NCBI GenBank assembly: GCA_947627825.1
Contig: CANQXO010000023.1
Coordinates: 1-16,080, forward strand
Direction of reading: 5' to 3'
Origin: an uncultured Clostridia bacterium
Lineage (GTDB): Bacteria > Bacillota_A > Clostridia > TANB77 > CAG-508
DNA length: 16,080 nucleotides
Positions 1-7,138 of this stretch are shown piece after piece. Both the position numbers and the translations under genes were made by a program. Positions within the stretch are counted from its first letter, which is position 1; every line of letters starts with the position of its first letter. The notes under the pieces were generated by a model. It ran no database searches. It saw nothing but the letters and a program-made list of their open reading frames with translations, and was not told where the DNA came from.

Positions 1-1606
1 CAATTGCACTATCTGCACCTAAACCTCCCATAGCAATACCAACATCAGCTAAAGCCAGAACAGGACTATCATTTATTCCATCTCCAACAAAAGCAACATT
101 TTTATTTGAGGATTTTGACTCTAGTATTTCTTCTAGCTTTTCTGCCTTGTCAGTTGGTAATAATTCAGAATGAACTTCATTAATACTTAAATCCTTTGCT
201 ACCGCTTCACCAACTATCTTTTTATCTCCAGTTAGCATTACAATTTTGCTTATTCCAATATTCTTTAGTTCTTTTATTGCCTCTTTGCTTTTTTCTTTTA
301 TTTCATCTGATATTTCTACAAATCCCTTATATTCACTATTTACAGCTAAGTACAGAGTAGTTCCTTGGCTTGAAGTTATTTTTTCAAGTCCTTCTACATT
401 GTTTTCTTGCATTAATTTTATATTTCCAACTAAAATATTTTCTTCATCTATTTTACATTTAATGCCTTTACCTGATATTTCTTCTAATTCAGTAATTCTA
501 CTTGTATCTACATTTTCATTATACAATTTCTTTACAGCTTCTGCTATTGGATGATTTGACAATTGTTCTGCCATTGCTACATACTTTACAAATTCTTCTT
601 TTGAAATATTGTTTGTAACTATTTTTTGAACTTCGAAATTTCCCTTAGTTATTGTTCCGGTTTTATCTAAAACAATTGTATCCAATTTAGCAAGTGTGTC
701 CATATAGGTACTGCCTTTTACTAAAATTCCTTTTTTGGCAGAGCCTCCTATTCCTCCAAAAAAGCTAAGTGGAACAGATATTACAAGTGCACATGGACAT
801 GAAATGACTAAAAATGTAAGAGCCCTATATAGCCACTGATATATAGTTTCGGTTTTTGTAATTACTCCAAACATAAATATTGCTATTGCCATTATAACAA
901 CTATCGGTGTGTAGAACTTGCAAAACTTAGTTATAAACTTTTCTGTTTTAGCTTTTTTCTCGCTAGTGTTTTCTACTAATTCAAGAATTTTTGAAACCGT
1001 AGAATCTTTATACTCTTTTTCTACTTTTACAGTAATTATTCCATTTATATTTATACATCCACTATAAACTTTGCTATTAATACCTACTTCTCTTGGCATA
1101 CTTTCACCAGTCAGTGCAGAGGTATCTATACTTGAAGCTCCTTCTATTATTTCACCATCTAAAGGAATTTTTTCTCCCGGTTTTACTATTATTGTGTCAC
1201 CAATTTTAACTTTTTCTGGACTCTTTTTTTCAATCTTTCCATTTGATAATTTTACATTTGCAAATTCAGGTTTTATATTCATTAAGTCAGTAATTGATTT
1301 TCTTGACTTTTCTTCTCCTATTTCTTCAAATATTTCTCCTATTGTGTAGAAAATCATTACTGCAATTGCTTCTGGGTATTCTTTAATTGCAATTGCTCCA
1401 ATAGTTGCAATCAACATCAACAAGTTTTCATCAAATAAATTTCCTTCTCCAATGTTTTCAATTACTTCTTTTATTACATCAAATCCAATAATTATATAAC
1501 TAACTACAAATAATGCAGGTTTTATCCATATTATATTTGTATTTATACACAACGCAATTATAAGTAATAGTCCACTTAAAATTATTTTTAAAATTTTCTT
1601 TTTCAT
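1..1606 (-). CDS. cadA: Zn2+/Cd2+/Pb2+-exporting P1B-type ATPase, C-terminus cut by window edge
   Basis: Membrane pump predicted to use ATP to export Zn(II), Cd(II) or Pb(II). The frame is open from the ATG at 1606 to the window edge: 535 codons without a stop. Visible motifs are TGES (actuator) at 166-169, the transmembrane metal-binding S-C-P-C at 269-272, the phosphorylation site DKTGT with Asp314, the P1B hallmark HP at 352-353, and GDGINDSP from 508. The last transmembrane helices and the C-terminus are missing. The protein starts almost directly in a hydrophobic helix, so it has no N-terminal HMA (GxxCxxC) domain. Start choice: AAGGA at about 1617-1621 precedes ATG 1606. It lies 42 bp downstream of a CadC-like repressor, so the two are probably co-transcribed and metal-induced. 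The CPC motif and the repressor type favour the Zn/Cd/Pb class over Cu. The TM8 residues that would settle this are outside the window. Confidence 0.93.
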   Translation of the reverse strand, partial: MKKKILKIILSGLLLIIALCINTNIIWIKPALFVVSYIIIGFDVIKEVIENIGEGNLFDENLLMLIATIGAIAIKEYPEAIAVMIFYTIGEIFEEIGEEKSRKSITDLMNIKPEFANVKLSNGKIEKKSPEKVKIGDTIIVKPGEKIPLDGEIIEGASSIDTSALTGESMPREVGINSKVYSGCININGIITVKVEKEYKDSTVSKILELVENTSEKKAKTEKFITKFCKFYTPIVVIMAIAIFMFGVITKTETIYQWLYRALTFLVISCPCALVISVPLSFFGGIGGSAKKGILVKGSTYMDTLAKLDTIVLDKTGTITKGNFEVQKIVTNNISKEEFVKYVAMAEQLSNHPIAEAVKKLYNENVDTSRITELEEISGKGIKCKIDEENILVGNIKLMQENNVEGLEKITSSQGTTLYLAVNSEYKGFVEISDEIKEKSKEAIKELKNIGISKIVMLTGDKKIVGEAVAKDLSINEVHSELLPTDKAEKLEEILESKSSNKNVAFVGDGINDSPVLALADVGIAMGGLGADSAI

Positions 1607-1648
1607 TTTTTTGTTTTCCTTCCCATTTATTTACAAATATAAAAATAC

Positions 1649-2008
1649 TTACTCATTAATCGTATGAATAACACCTTTTTCGAGTATTTCTTTCACACAG
1701 CTATCAGCCAAAGAATAGTACACTATTTTTCCTTCTCTCCTATTTCGCACTAGATTTGCATCTTTTAGCGAACTTAACTGGTGTGATATAGCGGATTTTG
1801 ATACATTACATATAACTGCTAAATCACATACACACATCTCTGATATATCTAATGCCCATAAAATTTTTGCTTTTGTTGGGTCACTAAACATTTTATAAAA
1901 ATTAGATAAATTTTCTATTTTTTTACTGTTTGGTAATTGCTTTTTCACCGTTTCTACTACTTCTTTGTGAATTACATTGTTTTCACACATTTCAAGTTTT
2001 TCATTCAT
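1649..2008 (-). CDS. cadC: ArsR/SmtB-family metal-sensing repressor, CadC-like
   Basis: A 119-residue winged-helix dimer predicted to repress the metal operon and to release DNA when it binds Zn, Cd or Pb. The helix-turn-helix covers about residues 58-85 (VCDLA...SKSAISHQLSSL), followed by the wing NRREGKIVYYSL (89-100). The alpha3 site has Cys59 and Cys61 in M-C-V-C-D-L, the CadC signature; Cys8 is a possible N-terminal ligand. At the alpha5 zinc site, where SmtB/CadC have Asp-x-His and His-x-x-Glu, this protein has Asp102, Cys104, His115 and Asn118, so two of four ligands differ. The start at 2008 is supported by AGAGGTAAG a few bases upstream; an in-frame Met7 is a weaker alternative. The ATPase gene follows by 42 bp. 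The ArsR/SmtB family is certain and the CadC subgroup likely; the exact metal is inferred. Confidence 0.9.
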   Translation of the reverse strand: MNEKLEMCENNVIHKEVVETVKKQLPNSKKIENLSNFYKMFSDPTKAKILWALDISEMCVCDLAVICNVSKSAISHQLSSLKDANLVRNRREGKIVYYSLADSCVKEILEKGVIHTINE

Positions 2009-2069
2009 TTTTCTTACCTCTTTATATTTTTTTATACTTTTTTAATTTTTACTACTTTTGTATTTTATG

Positions 2070-2188
2070 TTAATAGTTGAGTATTTGTTCAAACGATAAT
2101 ATTATAGCTGAATATCTATGCTAACAATTAATATTATAGTTGAGTACTTGTTCAACTGTTTATATTATAGTTGAATGAATATTCAACT
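2070..2188 (-). promoter_or_regulatory. Four phased operator-like palindromes (ArsR/SmtB sites)
   Basis: Four related 20-bp units lie at 2075-2094, 2106-2125, 2138-2157 and 2169-2188. Their starts are 31, 32 and 31 bp apart, close to three helical turns. The unit at 2169-2188 is a perfect palindrome (AGTTGAAT, 4 bp, ATTCAACT). The 2138 unit keeps 6-bp arms (AGTTGA/TCAACT). The 2075 unit keeps TTGA/TCAA. The 2106 unit is degenerate. Each unit abuts a minus-strand TATAAT (2164-2169, 2133-2138, 2101-2106) or TATTAA (2070-2075), so the region is also a direct repeat of about 31 bp. TGAA/TTCA-type dyads are typical of SmtB-family operators. That the adjacent repressor binds here is inferred. Confidence 0.7.
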
Positions 2189-2193
2189 GTCAA
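2164..2193 (-). promoter_or_regulatory. Sigma-A promoter of the cadC-cadA operon
   Basis: On the minus strand a perfect TTGACA (2188-2193) and a perfect TATAAT (2164-2169) are separated by 18 bp. The predicted transcript starts near 2157, giving a leader of about 150 nt before the repressor ATG. A 20-bp perfect palindrome fills the spacer. Confidence 0.8.
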
Positions 2194-2212
2194 TAGTTTT
2201 TTAAAATAAAAT

Positions 2213-2256
2213 AAAAAAAACAAGAGTCATTTCAATTCATAAAACTCTTGTTTTTT
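2213..2256 (-). terminator. Intrinsic terminator downstream of obg
   Basis: Inverted repeat ACAAGAGT/ACTCTTGT within a 13-bp stem (2215-2227 with 2244-2256) and a 16-nt loop. A-tracts flank one side and T-tracts the other, so on the minus strand the stem ends in a run of U. It lies between the obg stop and the cadC promoter and insulates the two units. Its symmetry would allow function on either strand, but no plus-strand gene is seen. With the operator array this accounts for most of the gap at 2009-2332. I see nothing else there. Confidence 0.8.
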
Positions 2257-2332
2257 ATATAAACTATACACTTATATTCAATTCCTACATTACAATTATA
2301 AGTTAAAAAACTTCGTCCACATTTAAAATTTT

Positions 2333-3616
<1,284 letters not shown>

Positions 3617-3707
3617 TTATTTATTCCTTTCTAAAATTTATATCTTTATTTATAATTTTTATTAAAATATTCTTGATTTTTTCTTACATTTTTTACCATT
3701 TTATAAT

Positions 3708-3713
3708 ATTATA
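3708..3713 (-). promoter_or_regulatory. Possible second -10 element for obg
   Basis: A perfect TATAAT on the minus strand lies downstream of the terminator hairpin. The hexamer 17 bp upstream is only TTTCTA, so this would be a weak promoter. It matters because it would allow obg expression when the upstream hairpin terminates transcription. Confidence 0.25.
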
Positions 3714-3733
3714 CATCATAATAAGAAAACTAG

Positions 3734-3779
3734 AAAAAAATGAGAATACATCTCTGCCTACTAATTAGAGATGTATTCT
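3734..3779 (-). terminator. Strong intrinsic terminator hairpin between trpS and obg
   Basis: A perfect 13-bp stem, AGAATACATCTCT (3743-3755) with AGAGATGTATTCT (3767-3779), has an 11-nt loop. On the minus strand CATTTTTTT (3734-3742) follows it. It would stop read-through from trpS. It also sits about 50 nt downstream of a consensus promoter, so it may act as an attenuator of obg or as the 3' end of a short RNA. Confidence 0.8.
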
Positions 3780-3823
3780 TTATATCTCCAATGCATGCCA
3801 CATTATGTGGTATCTCTTTTCCT
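3734..3823 (-). ncRNA. Untyped short leader or small RNA upstream of obg
   Basis: The roughly 90-nt product expected from the promoter at 3830-3858 and the terminator at 3734-3779. It contains a CCAC/GTGG hairpin (3798-3810). It also has three minus-strand copies of the purine motif (A/G)GAGAT (3812-3817, 3784-3789, 3750-3755), each able to pair with the single ATCTCT element (plus strand 3767-3772). The last of these pairings belongs to the terminator, so the other two would be antiterminator-like. I do not recognise a known riboswitch class. The ends are inferred; it may instead be only a 5' leader of obg. Confidence 0.4.
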
Positions 3824-3829
3824 GTCTTA

Positions 3830-3858
3830 ATTATACTTAAAAATTTTGTTTATGTCAA
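3830..3858 (-). promoter_or_regulatory. Consensus sigma-A promoter between trpS and obg
   Basis: Minus-strand TTGACA (3853-3858) and TATAAT (3830-3835) are both perfect and separated by 17 bp. Transcription should start near 3823. It would run into the hairpin at 3743-3779 about 45 nt later, and then, if not terminated, into obg. Confidence 0.8.
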
Positions 3859-3902
3859 TATTTTATTGTTATTTTTTAGTAATTTCTTATTTATAATTTT
3901 TT

Positions 3903-5027
3903 CTAATAATCAAGCTTCATTGCTTTTTTTACTTTTTGCATAGTTTGTTTTGCTACTTCTCTAGCATGCTCTGTTCCAGACGACAAAATATTCATAACCT
4001 CATTTGGGCTTTCTTCGTAATATTTTCTCTTTTCTCTGATTGGCTGCAATTCTTTATTTATATTTTCTATTAATTGTCTTTTACAAGCCACGCAACCTCT
4101 TTGTCCTTTTTTACATTCTTCACATACATTTTTGCAAGTTTCTTCTGGACTAAATAACTTATGATAATAGTAAACCATACATATTTCTGGATTTCCCGGA
4201 TCATCTTTTTTTATTCTTGCTGGGTCTGTTAATGCTCCCATTACTTTTTGAGTTACTGTTTCTTCATCATCTGATAAATATAGTGCATTTCCTAACGATT
4301 TACCCATTTTTTCATTTCCATCTAAGCCTTTTATTCTGCCTTTTCCACTCATTACCGCAACTGGCTCTCTCAATGTTTCTCCATAAATAGAATTGAATTT
4401 TCTTACTATTTCTCTACATTGTTCAATTAGAGGTAATTGGTCTTCTCCAACTGGTACAAAGCTTGCATCAAATGCAGTTATATCTGCTGCTTGGCTTACT
4501 GGATAACCCAAAAATCCATAAGTAACACTTTCTCCAAATAAATCTTTTTTCTGTGCTATTTCAGTTTTTACTGTTGGATTTCTTTGTAATCTTGCTATTG
4601 TTACTAGATTAGAATAAAATACTGTAAGTTCAGCTATTTCTGGTACTTTTGATTGTAACAATATAGTAGCTTTATTTGGGTCTATTCCAACTGATAAATA
4701 ATCCATCACAACTTGTGATACATTTTGTTTTACTTTATCTGGATTGTTAAAATTATCTGTTAAAGCTTGAACATCAGCAACCTCAATAAAAGTTTCAAAC
4801 TTATCTTGTAATTCTACTCTTGATTTTAAAGAGCCAAAGTAATGACCTATATGTAATCTTCCTGTTGGTCTATCTCCTGTAAGTATTCGTAGTGATTTGT
4901 CTGGCTTTATATCTTCTATTTTAATTTTTTCATCGTCTATAATATTTTGAGCATTACTATCAAGTTCATTGTTTATAGAATTATCATCCATATTATCTTT
5001 TTCATTTAAATTAACATCTGCACTCAT
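3903..5027 (-). CDS. trpS: Tryptophanyl-tRNA synthetase, iron-sulfur-cluster type
   Basis: Class Ic synthetase that charges tRNA-Trp in the cytoplasm. The class I signatures are HIGH at 59-62 and KMGKS at 240-244 (KMSKS equivalent). A cysteine-rich insert follows the catalytic domain: Cys283, x21, Cys305, x6, Cys312, x2, Cys315, plus Cys298 and Cys302. This closely matches the C-x22-C-x6-C-x2-C [4Fe-4S] motif known in Thermotoga maritima TrpRS, one residue shorter in the first spacer. An acidic, low-complexity N-terminal extension of about 45 residues precedes the Rossmann core (ILTGDRPTG from 48). The start at 5027 is supported by AAGGAGAATATAATG; Met13 would be the next in-frame option and lacks such a site. 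It lies 56 bp behind the RNHCP gene. No T-box leader is visible, which fits an internal operon position. The stop is TAG. Confidence 0.96.
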   Translation of the reverse strand: MSADVNLNEKDNMDDNSINNELDSNAQNIIDDEKIKIEDIKPDKSLRILTGDRPTGRLHIGHYFGSLKSRVELQDKFETFIEVADVQALTDNFNNPDKVKQNVSQVVMDYLSVGIDPNKATILLQSKVPEIAELTVFYSNLVTIARLQRNPTVKTEIAQKKDLFGESVTYGFLGYPVSQAADITAFDASFVPVGEDQLPLIEQCREIVRKFNSIYGETLREPVAVMSGKGRIKGLDGNEKMGKSLGNALYLSDDEETVTQKVMGALTDPARIKKDDPGNPEICMVYYYHKLFSPEETCKNVCEECKKGQRGCVACKRQLIENINKELQPIREKRKYYEESPNEVMNILSSGTEHAREVAKQTMQKVKKAMKLDY

Positions 5028-5083
5028 TATATTCTCCTTTCGGCTTTGTCTGTAAATCGGTTAAATTCGGTTAATTATATTAT

Positions 5084-5398
5084 TTATAAATAGTCTTCAT
5101 TTGCTGTCAATTTTATTAATAAATCCATATCGTCATCTTTGGCTGATTTATTTTTTCTAATTTCTCCACATTTGTCACATTTGTATATTATTACAAAACC
5201 TTTTTTATTATTTAACTCAACTTTTATAGGTCTTAAAATTCCGTGGCACGACTCTTGTCTATCGCCCGGCAACTTGTCTACATGCTTTGAGCACAAACAC
5301 TTTGGGCAATGGTCTCTTGAAGTGTAACCAAGTTTTTCTACCTTCGTGCCACAGTTTTCACAAATAAATTCTTCATCTCTTTTTGTAAATTGTTTCAT
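5084..5398 (-). CDS. RNHCP-domain zinc-ribbon protein
   Basis: A small 104-residue cytoplasmic protein of unknown function. It matches the RNHCP family: a paired Cys motif C13-x2-C16, then S-R-D-H-C-P-K-C (28-34, family form SRNHCPxC), H-V-D at 39-41, P-G-D-R at 44-47, Cys51, and a closing C74-x2-C77. The cysteine pairs and the central Cys/His residues suggest two zinc sites, hence nucleic-acid or ribosome binding, but that is inference from the fold. The family's Asn is Asp29 here. The start is supported by AAGGTAGAAAATG. It sits 18 bp after the DUF4153 gene and 56 bp before trpS, so it is almost certainly co-transcribed with both. Confidence 0.85.
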   Translation of the reverse strand: MKQFTKRDEEFICENCGTKVEKLGYTSRDHCPKCLCSKHVDKLPGDRQESCHGILRPIKVELNNKKGFVIIYKCDKCGEIRKNKSAKDDDMDLLIKLTANEDYL

Positions 5399-5416
5399 TT
5401 TCTACCTTACTAATTT

Positions 5417-7060
5417 TTATTTTTCTAATAAATATCCATTAAATCTATAATCATTGACTTCTTGTGCCTTTTCAACATAATTTATATAAACTGATTCTAA
5501 TACAATTTTTTTGTTACTATCAATTATTATTTCATTCTTTTTCTCAAAATTTCTATCTAATGATTTTTCTTGTTGTATATAATTCTTTACTTCATTTATT
5601 AAATTTACTGATACAATGTCTTTTCCTTTATCAGTTTTAAAAGTAATATTTTTAAATACTTCACTAATCGTATTGTTCTTGTTATCGCTGATTCCATACT
5701 CATGTGTACTTATACTATATATTTTTTTGTAACCTTCTACGACAATATATTCCATATTACAATCTGCACTAATCACTTTGCTATTATAATAATCGCTTTC
5801 ATATTCAAAAATATCCTCATCTTCTATTGAATAATCTTTGATATATTTTTCGCCTACTGCAGACTTCTTTAAGTATCTATAAGCTCCATTTAATTTATCT
5901 TGTTCTTCACTTGTCAAGTTTTCTTTGCCATAATATTTTTTTAACATACCATATTGACTTATAGCTGATAGTTTATACATATTAACAAATGGGGTAATTG
6001 TTGAAATTACAACAAGCGTTACTACAACTAATAAACTTGCTCCAATTTTAGTTTTATTTTTTATATATATTATAGTGTAAATTATTTCAAATATTATCAA
6101 AATTACACATAAATATCTTGCTTCTGTTAAGCCATTTTCTCCAATTCTTACACCTATTGCATACATTTGTAAAAAGATAAACGGTATAAATAATAATGGT
6201 AATTTTTTAACTATTTTATCAAAAGTGTTTCCTTCATCAAAAGATGCACACGAAGTCCAAATTGGTAGCCCCATGCAGAAAAGTGTTGCTAATATTCTAA
6301 AGATTTGATTTGAAGGAATGTCTCTTAAAAGTATTATTTTTAATAAATACATATAAATAATTGCAAATGCAATCATTACAAGTGTTCCTAAAACATATTT
6401 TATAACATTTTTTGCAAACTTTCCAACTTCATTATCTTGCTTGTATATTGTGTAAATAATTGTTGGTATATAATACACTCCAAGCAATAGAATTTCTATT
6501 CTGCCTAGCAATAAATAACCTTTTCCACTTAATATTAAGAATATAAATATTGAAGTAACAATTAAAATTCCTATAGAAAGTATTGCGTATATTATGCCTA
6601 ATTTAAATAAACTTACTGCAACATGAGTTATGTATTCTTCAAAGGTTTTTCCTGATTTTTTGTAGTTAAAGTACACACTTAAAATTAATACTGATAGTTC
6701 ATAACAAATAAGAATTCTAATTATAAAATGCTTAAATAACTCATTTGTTATGCCTAGAACATCATACTTAGTATATACACATATAGTCAGCAATGCTCCC
6801 CATATTATAGCTAAAATATAGTATATAACTAGTTTGAAATTTTTTTCTTTAGCCAGTGTTTCAATTAAGAAAGTGGTACTTGCCAAAATTGCAACAAATG
6901 TTGAAATTTTGCCTATTAAAAGCCAATCAATGTTTTCATTTCCTACAATAATTGCATAAACACAAGACATTAATATAATTGATATTATTGTAACTGGAAA
7001 TTTTTCAATGCTTTTCTTTATTATATTTAATAAATTAAGAATTTTCTCCTTTATTTTCAT
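5417..7060 (-). CDS. DUF4153 polytopic membrane protein
   Basis: Membrane protein of unknown function, 547 residues. The N-terminal two thirds carries about ten hydrophobic segments (roughly 22-41, 47-66, 77-96, 111-130, 147-177, 182-206, 219-246, 254-270, 286-304, 314-333, 338-357). A soluble, charged C-terminal region covers about 365-547. The R-I-G-E-N-G-L-T-E-A-R-Y stretch at 305-316, and the preceding P-I-W-T-S-C-A-S-F region near 266-274, fit the DUF4153 family core. Start choice: CAGGAG about 9-10 nt before ATG 7060, with an in-frame TAG immediately upstream. The 78-bp gap to the kinase gene upstream is nearly pure purine on the coding strand and holds no terminator. Its partners and substrate are unknown; the operon context with translation genes gives no clear role. 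Confidence 0.8.
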   Translation of the reverse strand: MKIKEKILNLLNIIKKSIEKFPVTIISIILMSCVYAIIVGNENIDWLLIGKISTFVAILASTTFLIETLAKEKNFKLVIYYILAIIWGALLTICVYTKYDVLGITNELFKHFIIRILICYELSVLILSVYFNYKKSGKTFEEYITHVAVSLFKLGIIYAILSIGILIVTSIFIFLILSGKGYLLLGRIEILLLGVYYIPTIIYTIYKQDNEVGKFAKNVIKYVLGTLVMIAFAIIYMYLLKIILLRDIPSNQIFRILATLFCMGLPIWTSCASFDEGNTFDKIVKKLPLLFIPFIFLQMYAIGVRIGENGLTEARYLCVILIIFEIIYTIIYIKNKTKIGASLLVVVTLVVISTITPFVNMYKLSAISQYGMLKKYYGKENLTSEEQDKLNGAYRYLKKSAVGEKYIKDYSIEDEDIFEYESDYYNSKVISADCNMEYIVVEGYKKIYSISTHEYGISDNKNNTISEVFKNITFKTDKGKDIVSVNLINEVKNYIQQEKSLDRNFEKKNEIIIDSNKKIVLESVYINYVEKAQEVNDYRFNGYLLEK

Positions 7061-7138
7061 AAACTACCACTCCTGTTTTTTCAATTTCTCTTTCTATTTT
7101 TGAATTTTTATTAATTTCTGAATTTTTCTTTTTCCTTT

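Noticed and set aside
246..1349. Plus-strand open frames of 92-102 codons over the 5' part of the window
   Set aside because: They lie inside the minus-strand metal ATPase frame, which carries every expected P-type ATPase motif. They have no family resemblance and no ribosome binding sites.
2070..2188. Evenly spaced ~31-bp repeats that superficially resemble a short CRISPR array
   Set aside because: The repeats are internally palindromic promoter/operator units, contain no spacers of unrelated sequence, and have no cas genes nearby.
3740..3943. Plus-strand 67-codon hydrophobic open frame over the trpS-obg gap
   Set aside because: It begins inside the terminator stem, overlaps the trpS 3' end and a minus-strand promoter, and is of AT-rich low complexity. 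It has no credible ribosome binding site.
5028..5083. T-box or other tRNA-sensing leader upstream of trpS
   Set aside because: The gap is only 56 bp, with no T-box sequence or terminator. The 18-bp gap before the RNHCP gene is also too short.
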